Origin: Aeromicrobium yanjiei
GTDB taxonomy: Bacteria; Actinomycetota; Actinomycetes; Propionibacteriales; Nocardioidaceae
Length of the DNA stretch: 64,000 nt
Direction: 5' to 3'
NCBI RefSeq assembly: GCF_009649075.1
Contig: NZ_CP045737.1
Location: forward strand, 3,162,001 to 3,226,000
The notes under the pieces are model-generated. The model saw only the letters and a program-made list of their open reading frames with translations. It did not search any database and had not been told where the DNA came from. Position 1 is the first letter of the stretch. Each line of letters starts with the position of its first letter. The position numbers and the translations under genes are program-made. Positions 8,697 to 18,537 of this stretch are shown one piece after another.

Positions 8697-9605
8697 GTGA
8701 ACGACTCTCAGCGCGGCGCCGCGTTCGGCATCGCCGCCTATCTCTGCTGGGGGTTCTTCCCCCTCTACTGGCCGCTGCTGGAGCCCGCCGGATCGCTCGA
8801 GATCCTCGCGCACCGCTTCGTGTGGTCGATGGTGTTCGTCCTCGTCGCGATCACCGCGATGGGCAAGTGGCGGTCGTTCATCGCGATCGCCCACGACCGC
8901 AGGATGATGCTGATCCTCGCGGCCGCCTCCGTGGTCATCGCCGGCAACTGGGGCGGCTTCATCTACGGCGTCACCAACGGGCACGTGATCGAGACGTCGC
9001 TCGGCTACTTCATCAACCCGCTCGTGACGGTGATGCTCGGCGTCTTCGTGCTCAAGGAGACGTTGCGGCCGGCGCAGTGGGTGGCCATCGCGATCGGCGC
9101 CATCGCGGTCGTCGTCCTGACCGTGGACTACGGCCGGCTCCCCTGGGTCGCGCTCCTCGTGGCGTTCTCGTTCGCGGCCTACGGCTTCTTGAAGAAGAAG
9201 GCGGACCTCGGCGCCTTCGAGGGGCTGGGCATGGAGACGGCGATCCTGTTCCCGGTCGCCCTCGCATTCCTCGTCGTGCTCCAGCTCCGTGGCGAGCTCG
9301 CGTTCGGCCACGAGGGTCCCGGCAACGTGGCCCTCCTCGTGGGGACGGGCCTGGTCACCGCGATCCCGCTGCTGCTGTTCAGCGCGGCGGCGACGCGCCT
9401 GTCGCTCACGACGATCGGGCTGCTGCAGTACCTCGGCCCCATCATCCAGTTCATCGCGGGCCTGACGATCTTCGACGAGGACATGACCGACGCCCGCTGG
9501 GTCGGCTTCGTCCTGGTGTGGACGGCGCTCGTGATCTTCACCGCGGACGCCGTGCTCAGCCGTCGGCGGGTCCTGCACCGCAGCGCGGAGTCCGCGGCGC
9601 TGTAG
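8697..9605 (+). CDS. rarD: EamA/RarD-type membrane transporter
   Basis: A 302-residue, ten-helix drug/metabolite transporter superfamily protein in two EamA halves. The start YLCWGFFPLYWPLL and the text NWGGFIYGVTNGHVIETSLGYFINPL and YLGPIIQFI are typical of the RarD subfamily. RarD is a predicted permease whose substrate is not established. GTG at 8697 is preceded by TACCCT at 8685-8690, 6 bases away, so it is probably leaderless. It converges on the polyprenyl synthase gene with 3 bases between the stops. Confidence 0.9.
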   Translation: MNDSQRGAAFGIAAYLCWGFFPLYWPLLEPAGSLEILAHRFVWSMVFVLVAITAMGKWRSFIAIAHDRRMMLILAAASVVIAGNWGGFIYGVTNGHVIETSLGYFINPLVTVMLGVFVLKETLRPAQWVAIAIGAIAVVVLTVDYGRLPWVALLVAFSFAAYGFLKKKADLGAFEGLGMETAILFPVALAFLVVLQLRGELAFGHEGPGNVALLVGTGLVTAIPLLLFSAAATRLSLTTIGLLQYLGPIIQFIAGLTIFDEDMTDARWVGFVLVWTALVIFTADAVLSRRRVLHRSAESAAL

Positions 9606-9608
9606 ACC

Positions 9609-10598
9609 TCAGCCGACGCGGGTCACGACCGTGTCGCACAGCTCCTGGAGCGCCGAGCGGGCCGACGAGTCGGGCAGCTTGGCGAGCAGGACGCCGGCGG
9701 CGTCCGCCTCGGCGCGGACGTACGAGCGGGCCTCGGCCATCGCGGGGTGGGCCCGCAGCAGCGCGAGCGCCTCGGCGTGCTCGGCGTCGTCGGTGAGGGG
9801 CCGGCCGAGCAGCGTCCGGAGCCGCTCGCTGCCGGGATCGGTCGAGCGCAGCGCGATGAGGGTCGGCAGCGTCGGGACGCCCTCACGCAGGTCGGTGCCG
9901 GGCGTCTTGCCCGAGTCGCCGGTCTCGCTGGCCACGTCGATGATGTCGTCCGCGAGCTGGAATGCGGCACCGATGCGCTCACCGAACTCGGTCAGCGTCT
10001 CCTGGACGTCTGCCGGTGCGCCGGCCATCTTGGAGCCGAACAGCGCCGCGGTCGCGATGAGCGAACCGGTCTTGTCCGCGACGACCGCGAGATAGTGCGC
10101 CAGCGCGTCCTCGTCGTCGGCCGGGCCGATCGTCTCGCGGATCTGGCCCTGGACCAGCCGCGAGAACGTGCGCGCCTGGATGCGCACCGCTTCGGTGCCG
10201 AGATCGGAGACCAGGTCGGAGGCCTGCGCGAACAGGTAGTCGCCCACGAGGATCGCGACCGAGTTGCCCCACCGGGCGTTGGCGCTGGGCGCCCCGCGCC
10301 GCACGTCGGCCTCGTCCATGACGTCGTCGTGGTAGAGCGTCGCGAGGTGGGTCAGCTCGACGACCACGGCCGACCGTGCGACGTCCGCCCGGGAGGACTC
10401 ACCGAACTCGGCCGCGAGCAGCACCAGCAGCGGGCGGAAGCGCTTGCCGCCCGCGTTGAGCAGGTGGGCGGCCGCCTCGGCGACGAGCCGGTCGGGGCTG
10501 TCGACGGCAGCCCGCAGCTGTCGCTCGACCTCCTCGACGCCCGCGAGCACGCGTGCCTCGAAGGCGGCGTCGGTGAACGAGACACCCAGAGTGGACAC
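9609..10598 (-). CDS. Long-chain polyprenyl diphosphate synthase
   Basis: A 329-residue trans-prenyltransferase that adds isopentenyl units to build the isoprenoid tail, probably of menaquinone. Both aspartate-rich Mg-binding motifs are present: DDVMD at 91-95 and DDIID at 217-221, plus GGKRFRP. The residue five before the first motif is alanine (A86), a small side chain typical of enzymes making long chains. GTG start with AGGAG about 8 bases upstream. It follows nuoN by 35 bases on the same strand and may be the last gene of the nuo transcript, which would fit quinone tail supply for complex I. Exact chain length is an inference. Confidence 0.92.
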   Translation of the reverse strand: MSTLGVSFTDAAFEARVLAGVEEVERQLRAAVDSPDRLVAEAAAHLLNAGGKRFRPLLVLLAAEFGESSRADVARSAVVVELTHLATLYHDDVMDEADVRRGAPSANARWGNSVAILVGDYLFAQASDLVSDLGTEAVRIQARTFSRLVQGQIRETIGPADDEDALAHYLAVVADKTGSLIATAALFGSKMAGAPADVQETLTEFGERIGAAFQLADDIIDVASETGDSGKTPGTDLREGVPTLPTLIALRSTDPGSERLRTLLGRPLTDDAEHAEALALLRAHPAMAEARSYVRAEADAAGVLLAKLPDSSARSALQELCDTVVTRVG

Positions 10599-10633
10599 GC
10601 ACAGCTCCTAGCACAAACAGTCCCGCGAAATGG

Positions 10634-12253
10634 TCAACGCACGAAGGCGCCCGCATGCTGCGCAAGATCCAGCACCGGTCCCGGAATGATACCGAGTCCC
10701 ACTGTGGCGACCGCAGCCACGACGATCACAGCGCTCGTCAGCGCGCTCGGGACTGCGACCGTCGGCCCGTCCCCGACCGGGTCGGTGAAGAACATCAGCA
10801 CGATGACCCGCACGTAGAAGTACGCCGCCAGCGCGCTCACCAGCACGCCGATCACGACCAGCCACCAGAACCCTCCGGCGTACGCCGCGCTGAACACGCC
10901 CCACTTGCCGATGAAGCCGCCGGTGAGCGGGATGCCCGCGAACGACAGCATGAAGAGGGCGAACGCGCCCGCGAGCCACGGCGACGTCCGGCCGAGGCCG
11001 GCCCACCTCGACAGGTGGGTGGTCTCGCCACCGGAGTCACGCACGAGCGTCACGACCGCGAACGCGCCGATCGAGGACACCCCGTAGACCGCGAGGTAGA
11101 ACAGCACGCTCGAGACCGACGTGATGCGGTCGGCCGAGGCCACGCCCGCGTACGCCCCGACGAAGCCCACGAGCAGGAAGCCCGCGTGCGCGATCGAGGA
11201 GTACGCGAGCATCCGCTTGACGTCGGTCTGCGAGATCGACACGACGGCTCCGAGGAACATCGTGATGATCGCGATCGCGACGATCGTGGGACGCCAGTCC
11301 CACTGCGAGCCGCCGAACGCGACGAAGAAGACCCGCAGGAGGGCCAGGAACGCCGCCGCCTTGGTGCCCGCGGCCATGAACGCCGTGACGGGCGTCGGCG
11401 CGCCCTGGTAGACGTCCGGCGTCCACGTGTGGAACGGGGCCGCGCCGATCTTGAACAGCAGGCCGACCGCGATGAGCGCGATCGCCGCGAGCAGCATGTT
11501 CTCGCTGCCGGCGCGGCTCGAGACCGCGGTGTCGATCGCGGACAGCTCGAAGCTGCCGGAGTAGCCGTATGCCAGCGCGATGCCGTAGAGGAAGAAGACC
11601 GACGAGAACGCACCGAGCAGGAAGTACTTGAGCGCGGCCTCCTGGCTGAGCAGCCGCCGCCGGCGGGCCAGCCCGCACAGCAGGTACAGCGGCAGGGACA
11701 GCACCTCCAGCGCCACGAACATCGTCAGCAGGTCGTTCGCGGTCGCGAACAGCATCATGCCGACCAGCGCGAACATCGCGAGCGGGAAGACCTCGGTGTG
11801 CTCGACCCGCAGCTTGACCGCCTCGGCCTCGGACGCCGAGCCGGGGGCGTCCGCCGCACGGCCGGTGAATGCGCTCAGCCCGCCCTCGAGCCTGCGCTCG
11901 GCGAACAGCAGCATGCTCAGCAGGGCGAACAGCAGCAGGATGCCCCACGCGAAGACGCCGGGGCCGTCGATCGAGAGCGCACCCTCGGCCGCGACCTTGC
12001 CGCGGGCGACGAGCCCGGACTCGACCGTGTCGAGATCGGTGTAGACCCAGACGGTGTCCGCCAGGGCGGCGACGATGCCGACCACGGCGAGGACGACCTG
12101 GGTCATGAACCGGGCCGGGCGAGGGCAGAAGGCCTCGACGAGCACTCCCACCACGGCCACGCCGGCGATGATGAACAACGGGCCGAGCAGCGCGTACTCG
12201 ATCTCGGGTGCCGCGATCGGGGGCAGGTCCGTCGCGGTGATGAGGTTCCGCAT
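10634..12253 (-). CDS. nuoN: NADH-quinone oxidoreductase subunit N
   Basis: A 539-residue antiporter-like membrane subunit of complex I. Landmarks are MFVALEVLSLPLYLLCGL with the buried Glu, KIGAAPFHTWTPDVYQGAPTPVTAFMAAGTKAAAF with the buried Lys, and AYSSIAHAGFLLVG. The ATG at 12253 shares bases with the nuoM stop (TGATG). It is the last subunit of the complete 14-gene operon that begins at 26019. Confidence 0.96.
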   Translation of the reverse strand: MRNLITATDLPPIAAPEIEYALLGPLFIIAGVAVVGVLVEAFCPRPARFMTQVVLAVVGIVAALADTVWVYTDLDTVESGLVARGKVAAEGALSIDGPGVFAWGILLLFALLSMLLFAERRLEGGLSAFTGRAADAPGSASEAEAVKLRVEHTEVFPLAMFALVGMMLFATANDLLTMFVALEVLSLPLYLLCGLARRRRLLSQEAALKYFLLGAFSSVFFLYGIALAYGYSGSFELSAIDTAVSSRAGSENMLLAAIALIAVGLLFKIGAAPFHTWTPDVYQGAPTPVTAFMAAGTKAAAFLALLRVFFVAFGGSQWDWRPTIVAIAIITMFLGAVVSISQTDVKRMLAYSSIAHAGFLLVGFVGAYAGVASADRITSVSSVLFYLAVYGVSSIGAFAVVTLVRDSGGETTHLSRWAGLGRTSPWLAGAFALFMLSFAGIPLTGGFIGKWGVFSAAYAGGFWWLVVIGVLVSALAAYFYVRVIVLMFFTDPVGDGPTVAVPSALTSAVIVVAAVATVGLGIIPGPVLDLAQHAGAFVR

Positions 12254-13797
12254 CAGTGACCTCCCTCTTCCTCGGCGGATGTGTCGATGGTCGTGGGCGT
12301 CCTCGGCGGAGGATCACCCTTGCCGACGTTGCTCATGACCGTGTCGATGGCCGGCGAGATCGCGTTGAGCATCGGCTGGGGGAAGAAGCCCAGGGCCACG
12401 ATCAGAACGATCGCCGGGGTCAGGGCCGCGATCTCGCGCGGCTCGAGGTCCGTGACGCCCTCGCTGCCGGGCTGGAGCGGCCCGGTCATCGTGCGCTGGT
12501 ACATGATCAGGATGTAGAGCGCGGCCAGCACGATGCCGAGCGTGGCCACCGCGGCCGCCGGGATCGAGCGCGTGAACGTCCCCGCCAGGACCAGGAACTC
12601 CGAGACGAACGGGGCCAGGCCCGGCAGCGACAGGCTCGACAAGCCGGCGATGAGCAGGACTCCGGACAGGATCGGCGCGATCTTCTGGACGCCGCCGAAG
12701 TCACCGATCCGGGCCGATCCACGGCGGGCGATCATGATGCCGGTGACCAGGAACAGCGCCGCGGTCGAGAGTCCGTGGTTGAACATGTAGAGGGTCGCGC
12801 CGGCCATCGACGTCGTCGTGAAGGCGAAGATGCCGAGGATGATGAAGCCGAAGTGCGACACCGAGGTGAACGCGATGAGGCGCCGGATGTCGTCCTGCCC
12901 GATCGCGAGCAGCGCACCGTAGATGATGCTGATGACGGCCAGGACGATGATGACCGGGCTGGCCCAGTCCGCGGCCTCGGGGAACAGCCCCACGCACCAG
13001 ATGATCATGCCGAACGTGCCGATCTTGTCGACCACGCTCACCATCAGCACCGAGGTGCCGGGGGTCGCCTGGCCGGCCGCGTCGGGCAGCCACGTGTGCA
13101 GCGGGAACAGCGGCGCCTTGATCGCGAACGCCGCCATGAAGCCGAGGAACAGCAGCCGCTCGGTGGTCTGGCCGAGATCGAGCCCCTGCAGGTCCGCGAG
13201 CAGGTACGACGCATCGCCCTGGCGCGAGCTGACCACGTACAGGCCCACGATCGAGGCCAGCATCAGCAGGCCGCCCACGAGGTTGTAGATCAAGAACTTC
13301 ACCGCGGCGTACGAGCGGTGGGGACCGCCGAACGAGCCGATGAGGAAGTACAGCGGGATGAGCGTGGCCTCGAACAGGACGTAGAACAAGAACGCGTCGG
13401 TCGCGGAGAAGGCCCCGATCGCGAGGCCCTCGACCGCCAGCATCCACGCGAGGTACGCGTTGGTGCTGCGCGGATCGGGCAGCCGGTCGCCGATCGCGGC
13501 CAGCAGGACGATCGGGGTCAGGATCGTCGTCAGCAGGATAAGCGTGATGCCGATGCCGTTGACGCCGACCGCGTAGTGCGCGCCGAAGGCGCTGATCCAC
13601 TCATGGGTGCTGGTCAGCTGGTAGCCACCGGACTCGGGGTCGAACTGCGCGAGGGCGACGAGCGCCAGCGCGAGGGTGATCAGCGAGACGGCGAGGGCGA
13701 TCGTCTTGGCCCGCAGCTGCGAGCCGGACTCACGGGGCAGGAGCGCAAGGATCAGCGCGCCCGCGATCGGGGTCGCGGCCAGGATCGTCAGGATCAT
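12253..13797 (-). CDS. nuoM: NADH-quinone oxidoreductase subunit M
   Basis: A 514-residue antiporter-like subunit of complex I. It contains [40 protein letters not shown] and [13 protein letters not shown], the expected Glu, Lys and His sites for proton translocation. ATG at 13797 overlaps the nuoL stop as ATGA; an eight-codon upstream extension inside nuoL is unlikely. The hydrophilic C-terminal tail (about 30 residues) is extra relative to the second copy at 161-1588. Confidence 0.96.
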   Translation of the reverse strand: MILTILAATPIAGALILALLPRESGSQLRAKTIALAVSLITLALALVALAQFDPESGGYQLTSTHEWISAFGAHYAVGVNGIGITLILLTTILTPIVLLAAIGDRLPDPRSTNAYLAWMLAVEGLAIGAFSATDAFLFYVLFEATLIPLYFLIGSFGGPHRSYAAVKFLIYNLVGGLLMLASIVGLYVVSSRQGDASYLLADLQGLDLGQTTERLLFLGFMAAFAIKAPLFPLHTWLPDAAGQATPGTSVLMVSVVDKIGTFGMIIWCVGLFPEAADWASPVIIVLAVISIIYGALLAIGQDDIRRLIAFTSVSHFGFIILGIFAFTTTSMAGATLYMFNHGLSTAALFLVTGIMIARRGSARIGDFGGVQKIAPILSGVLLIAGLSSLSLPGLAPFVSEFLVLAGTFTRSIPAAAVATLGIVLAALYILIMYQRTMTGPLQPGSEGVTDLEPREIAALTPAIVLIVALGFFPQPMLNAISPAIDTVMSNVGKGDPPPRTPTTIDTSAEEEGGH

Positions 13798-15671
13798 GCG
13801 AGGGTCACCGCCAGGAGGCACAGGACGAGGATGGCGACGCCACCGAACATCGTGAGGGCATAGGAACGGACGTAGCCGGTCTGCGGCTTGCGAAGGAACT
13901 GCGAGGTGTCACCGAGCCGGTCGGCCACACCCGTGACGAAGCCGTCGATGCCCCGGCCGTCGAACCACACCAGGAACCGGGTGAGGTGGCGCATCGGGCG
14001 GACCACGACCGCGTCGTTGACCTCGTTGCCGTAGAGCTCGTGGCGGCCGGCGCGGGCCCAGATCGACACGTCCGCGTCGGGGGGTGTCTCCCCCGCGATC
14101 GGCTTGCGGCCGTAGGTGAGGAAGCCGAGTGCGACGCCCGAGGCAGCGACGAGGGTGATGATCGCCGTGAGGGCGATCGCGGGGATCGCGAGCTCCTCGT
14201 GCTCACCGTGCCCCACCACGGGCTCGAGCCAGTCCACGATCCAGTCACCGAGCAGCAGCAGGCCGCCCAGCAGGGACAGGGCACCGAGGGCGATGAGCGG
14301 GACGGTCATGACCTTGGGCGACTCGTGCGGGTGGACGCCCTCCTTCCACCGCTTGTCGCCGAAGAAGGTCATCATCATGAGGCGGGTCATGTAGAACGCG
14401 GTGACGCCGGCGCCCAGCAGTGCGCCGAGGCCCACCCAGACGTTCTCGCCGAATGCGGTCTCGATGATCTTGTCCTTGGACCAGAATCCCGAGAACCCCG
14501 GGAAGCCGATGATCGCGAGGTAGCCGAGGGCGAACGTCACGAACGTGACCGGCATGGCCTTGCGCAGCGCGCCGTAGTGGCGCATGTCGACGTCGTCGTC
14601 CATGCCGTGCATGACCGATCCGGCCCCGAGGAACATGTTGGCCTTGAAGAAGCCGTGCGTGATGAGGTGGAAGATCGCGAACGGATAGCCCGCCGGGCCG
14701 AGTCCGGCCGCGAGCATCATGTAGCCGATCTGACTCATGGTGGAGCCGGCCAGCGCCTTCTTGATGTCGTCCTTGGCGCAGCCGATCCACGCGCCGGCCA
14801 GCAGCGTGACGAGGCCGACGATCATGACCGCGGTGCGCGCCACCTCCGAGGAGTCGAACACTCCGCCGCTGCGGACGACGAGGTAGACGCCCGCGGTGAC
14901 CATGGTCGCCGCGTGGATCAGGGCCGAGACCGGGGTCGGGCCCTCCATCGCGTCGAGCAGCCAGCTCTGCAGCGGCACCTGGGCGGACTTGCCGCACGCC
15001 CCGAGCAGCAGCAGCAGGCCCAGCGCGGTCGCGACCCCGTCGCCGGCTCCCGGTGCGGCGGCGTTGACCGCGTGGATCGCCGTGGTGCCGAACTGCGCGA
15101 ACATCAGCATGATCGCGAGCGCCATGCCGATGTCACCGACGCGGTTGACCACGAACGCCTTCTTGGCCGCTGCGGCCGCGGACGGCTTGTGCTGCCAGAA
15201 GCCGATGAGCAGGTACGACGCGAGGCCGACGCCCTCCCAGCCGAGGAACAGCACGAGGTAGTCGCTCGCGAGCACGAGCGTGAGCATCGCGGCGATGAAG
15301 ATGTTGAGGTACGCGAAGAACCGGCGGCGCCGCGGGTCGTGCTCCATGTAGCCGATCGAGTAGACGTGGATCAGGGTGCCCACGCCGGTGATCAGCAGGA
15401 CGAACAGGCCCGAGAGCTGGTCGAACGTGAAGCCCATCTCGACATGGAACGTCCCGGTGTCCATCCACGTGAACAGCGACGTGGACTGCGAGCGGTCCTC
15501 GGCGTCCTTGCCCAGCAGGGACGCGAAGAGCACCGCACCGAACAGGAACGAGGCGGCCGACGCGGCCGTCCCGATGAGGTGGCCGAACCGGTCGGACTCC
15601 TTGCCCCAGACCAGGAGCAGGGCGCCGCTGGCCAGTGGGATGGCGATGAGCAGCCACTGAAGATCGAACAT
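13794..15671 (-). CDS. nuoL: NADH-quinone oxidoreductase subunit L
   Basis: A 625-residue antiporter-like subunit that carries the long lateral helix of complex I. Signatures: [38 protein letters not shown] and [16 protein letters not shown]. Length is typical for NuoL (E. coli about 613). ATG at 15671 lies 10 bases after the nuoK stop, the widest gap between adjacent genes in this part of the operon. Confidence 0.96.
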   Translation of the reverse strand: MFDLQWLLIAIPLASGALLLVWGKESDRFGHLIGTAASAASFLFGAVLFASLLGKDAEDRSQSTSLFTWMDTGTFHVEMGFTFDQLSGLFVLLITGVGTLIHVYSIGYMEHDPRRRRFFAYLNIFIAAMLTLVLASDYLVLFLGWEGVGLASYLLIGFWQHKPSAAAAAKKAFVVNRVGDIGMALAIMLMFAQFGTTAIHAVNAAAPGAGDGVATALGLLLLLGACGKSAQVPLQSWLLDAMEGPTPVSALIHAATMVTAGVYLVVRSGGVFDSSEVARTAVMIVGLVTLLAGAWIGCAKDDIKKALAGSTMSQIGYMMLAAGLGPAGYPFAIFHLITHGFFKANMFLGAGSVMHGMDDDVDMRHYGALRKAMPVTFVTFALGYLAIIGFPGFSGFWSKDKIIETAFGENVWVGLGALLGAGVTAFYMTRLMMMTFFGDKRWKEGVHPHESPKVMTVPLIALGALSLLGGLLLLGDWIVDWLEPVVGHGEHEELAIPAIALTAIITLVAASGVALGFLTYGRKPIAGETPPDADVSIWARAGRHELYGNEVNDAVVVRPMRHLTRFLVWFDGRGIDGFVTGVADRLGDTSQFLRKPQTGYVRSYALTMFGGVAILVLCLLAVTLA

Positions 15672-15681
15672 CGTGCTCCCC

Positions 15682-15975
15682 CTACGACTTCAGCAGGCTC
15701 GCGTCGTCGACCGAGGTCGAGCGCCGCGTGCGGTAGATGGACACGATGATGGACAGCCCGACGACGACCTCGGCCGCGGCGACGACCATCACGAAGAAGG
15801 CGGCCACCTGCCCGTCCAGGTTGCCGTGCTGGCGCGAGAAGCTCACGAACGCAAGGTTGGTCGCGTTGAGCATGAGCTCGATGCACATGAAGACGATGAT
15901 CGCGTTGCGCCGGATCAGGACGCCCACCGCGCCGATCGTGAAGAGGATCAGCGACAAGGTGATGTACTCGTTCAC
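15682..15975 (-). CDS. nuoK: NADH-quinone oxidoreductase subunit K
   Basis: A 97-residue, three-helix complex I subunit. Core helix [19 protein letters not shown] and third helix [19 protein letters not shown] keep the two coupling glutamates. GTG start at 15975 overlaps the nuoJ stop as GTGA. Confidence 0.96.
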   Translation of the reverse strand: MNEYITLSLILFTIGAVGVLIRRNAIIVFMCIELMLNATNLAFVSFSRQHGNLDGQVAAFFVMVVAAAEVVVGLSIIVSIYRTRRSTSVDDASLLKS

Positions 15976-16760
15976 TTCGGTCCTCCCAAGCCGGAGCCGG
16001 ACGAATCGGGATCGTCCTCGTGCTCGAGCTGGTCGGCCGTCCGGGCGACGTCGTCCGAGAAGCCGCTGCGGACCTGGCCGCGCTCGGCGATGCTCGGTGA
16101 CACCGATGCGTCCAGCGGCGTGCCGTCGGGCAGCAGGGCCGGGGTGTCGACCGCGTTGTGCCGAGCGAAGACGCCGGGTGTCGGAGCGTTGCCGGGGTGG
16201 CGTCCGGTCTCGGCGTACTCGCGCATGCGGCGGGCCGCGATGTCGGCCTGCGTCTGCCGCTTGGTGAGCCGCTCCTTGTGGGCCAGCACCATCGCGCCGA
16301 GAGCCGCAGTGATGAGCAGGGCGCTCGTGAACTCGAACGCCAGGACGTACTTGCCGAAGAGCAGGTCGGCCAGCCCGTACGGGTTGCCGTTCGCATTGGC
16401 GCGGTCGAGGCCGACGACGGTGCCGGTCACGGTCTGCCCGATCGCGAGCACCGCGGTCACGCCGAAGAGCAGACCGATGACGATCGCGGCGAGGCGCTGC
16501 CCCGAGATCGTCTCCCGGACGGCCTCGGAGGTCTCGACGCCCACCAGCATCAGCACGAACAGGAACAGCATCATGATCGCGCCGGTGTAGACGATGATCT
16601 GCACTGCGAACAGGAACGGCGCGCCCTGCGCGGCGTACAGGATCGCAAGGCTGATCATCACGACCGCGAGCGCGAGCGCCGCGTGCACGGCCTTGCGGGC
16701 GAACAGCAGGCCCAGGGCGGCGATCACCATGATCGGCGCGAGCAGCCAGAACGTCGTCAC
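15972..16760 (-). CDS. nuoJ: NADH-quinone oxidoreductase subunit J (with long C-terminal tail)
   Basis: A 262-residue membrane subunit of complex I. Five helices occupy roughly the first 165 residues, including [22 protein letters not shown]. The last 95 residues are polar and Pro/Arg/Asp-rich, predicted disordered and cytoplasmic or peripheral. Long NuoJ tails occur in other actinobacteria. GTG at 16760 overlaps the nuoI stop; the second nuo operon has a tail-less NuoJ (3599-4099). Confidence 0.94.
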   Translation of the reverse strand: MTTFWLLAPIMVIAALGLLFARKAVHAALALAVVMISLAILYAAQGAPFLFAVQIIVYTGAIMMLFLFVLMLVGVETSEAVRETISGQRLAAIVIGLLFGVTAVLAIGQTVTGTVVGLDRANANGNPYGLADLLFGKYVLAFEFTSALLITAALGAMVLAHKERLTKRQTQADIAARRMREYAETGRHPGNAPTPGVFARHNAVDTPALLPDGTPLDASVSPSIAERGQVRSGFSDDVARTADQLEHEDDPDSSGSGLGGPK

Positions 16761-17290
16761 GAGACCTCCACGATCGGCAGGGTCTTGCCGCGGTAGTAGT
16801 CGTGGTGGTCGTCGCTGATCATCATCTCGTGCGGCGGCTCGACCATGCCGGGCAGCAGCGGGGCGAGCAGATCGCTCTTCTCGTAGATGAGGTCCTCGCG
16901 GTTGTTGTCGGCCAGCTCGTACTCGTTGGTCATGGTCAGGGCGCGGGTCGGGCACGCCTCGATGCACAGGCCGCACAGGATGCAGCGCAGGTAGTTGATC
17001 TGGTAGACCCGTCCGTAGCGCTCGCCCGGGCTGTGCCGGTCGCCCTCGGTGTTGGACGCACCCTCGACGTAGATCGCGTCCGCGGGGCAGGCCCACGCGC
17101 ACAGCTCGCAGCCGATGCACTTCTCCAGACCGTCGGGCCAGCGGTTGAGCTGGTGACGACCGTGGAAGCGCGGTGCGGTCGGCACCTTCTCGAACGGGTA
17201 CTGCTCGGTGACGGTCTTCTTGAACATCGTCCGGAACGTGACGCCGAAACCGGCGACCGGGTCCAGGATCGTCTCTTTCGGGGAGCTCAT
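16757..17290 (-). CDS. nuoI: NADH-quinone oxidoreductase subunit I (2x[4Fe-4S])
   Basis: A 177-residue ferredoxin-like subunit that carries clusters N6a and N6b of complex I. Motifs C58-x2-C61-x2-C64-x3-C68 and C103-x2-C106-x2-C109-x3-C113 are intact. ATG at 17290 overlaps the nuoH stop (ATGA). The C-terminal tail ending [11 protein letters not shown] is longer than in proteobacterial NuoI but typical of actinobacteria. Confidence 0.96.
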   Translation of the reverse strand: MSSPKETILDPVAGFGVTFRTMFKKTVTEQYPFEKVPTAPRFHGRHQLNRWPDGLEKCIGCELCAWACPADAIYVEGASNTEGDRHSPGERYGRVYQINYLRCILCGLCIEACPTRALTMTNEYELADNNREDLIYEKSDLLAPLLPGMVEPPHEMMISDDHHDYYRGKTLPIVEVS

Positions 17291-18537
17291 GACGAGGTCC
17301 TCTCGGTCGAAGCGGCGGTGGTGTCGGTGTCCTGGCCGGGCATGGGCGGCACGGGATAGCCGCCGGCGAAGGCGTCCCACTCCTCGGGCTCGGGCTCCGG
17401 CTCGGGCTTGCCCTCGGGGATGAACATCGACGCGACGATCACCACGCCCGCGACGGCCGCCACGATCAGCAGCGTGCGCTGGTCGAGCATGTCCTCGCTC
17501 TTGAGCTTGCGGATGAACGCGACGGCGATGATCCAGACCAGGGAGACCGGGATGAGGATCTTCCAGCCGAAGCTCATGAACTGGTCGTAGCGCATGCGGG
17601 GCAGGGTGCCGCGGAGCCAGACGAACAAGAAGATGAAGAACAGCGTCTTGCCGAAGAACCACAGCAGCGGCCAGTAGCCGGTGTTGAAGTAGCCGTCGTT
17701 GATCTGTCCGATGCCGAACGGGGCCCGCCAGCCGCCCAGGAACAGCGTGGTGGCCAGCGCGGAGACCGTGACCATGTTGACGTACTCGGCCAGGAAGAAC
17801 AGCGCGAACTTCAGCGAGGAGTACTCGGTGTGGAAGCCGCCGACCAGCTCGCCCTCGGCCTCGGGGAGGTCGAACGGAGCGCGGTTGGTCTCGCCGACCA
17901 TCGCGATGCAGTAGATGACGAACGAGGGGAAGAGCGGGATGAAGTACCAGAGGTCGTCCTGCGCCGCGACGATCTCCGAGGTGGACATCGAGCCCGCGTA
18001 CATGAAGACCGACACGAACGACAGACCCATCGCGACCTCGTACGAGATGACCTGGGCGCTCGAGCGCAGACCGCCGAGGAGGGCGTAGATCGAGCCGGAC
18101 GCCCAGCCCGCCAGCACGATGCCGTAGACGCCGATCGAGGTCACCGCGAGGACGTACAGCACCGCGACCGGCAGGTCGGTCAGCTGCAGCACGGTCTTGG
18201 TGTCGGTGAACGGGATCGTCACCTCGGGACCGAACGGGATGACCGCCCAGGCCAGGAAGGCCGGGATCGTGGCGAGGATCGGCGCCAGGATGTAGACGAC
18301 CTTGTCGGCCGCCTTGACGACGATGTCCTCCTTCAGCGCGAGCTTGACGCCGTCGGCCAGGCTCTGCAGCAGGCCGAACGGGCCGTTGACGTTGGGGCCG
18401 ATGCGGTGCTGCATCCTGGCCACGACGCGGCGCTCGAACCAGATGTTGAACAGCGTGTAGACGAGCAGGAAGACGAAGATCAGCACCGCCTTGAGCGCGA
18501 TCACCCAGAACGGCTCGTTCCCGAACAGATCGCTCAT
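17287..18537 (-). CDS. nuoH: NADH-quinone oxidoreductase subunit H
   Basis: A 416-residue membrane subunit that forms the quinone channel. It has the canonical loop [16 protein letters not shown] and [17 protein letters not shown] plus [16 protein letters not shown]. About 50 extra C-terminal residues, rich in Pro and Glu, are cytosolic and typical of actinobacterial NuoH. ATG at 18537 overlaps the nuoG stop as ATGA. Confidence 0.96.
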   Translation of the reverse strand: MSDLFGNEPFWVIALKAVLIFVFLLVYTLFNIWFERRVVARMQHRIGPNVNGPFGLLQSLADGVKLALKEDIVVKAADKVVYILAPILATIPAFLAWAVIPFGPEVTIPFTDTKTVLQLTDLPVAVLYVLAVTSIGVYGIVLAGWASGSIYALLGGLRSSAQVISYEVAMGLSFVSVFMYAGSMSTSEIVAAQDDLWYFIPLFPSFVIYCIAMVGETNRAPFDLPEAEGELVGGFHTEYSSLKFALFFLAEYVNMVTVSALATTLFLGGWRAPFGIGQINDGYFNTGYWPLLWFFGKTLFFIFLFVWLRGTLPRMRYDQFMSFGWKILIPVSLVWIIAVAFIRKLKSEDMLDQRTLLIVAAVAGVVIVASMFIPEGKPEPEPEPEEWDAFAGGYPVPPMPGQDTDTTAASTERTSS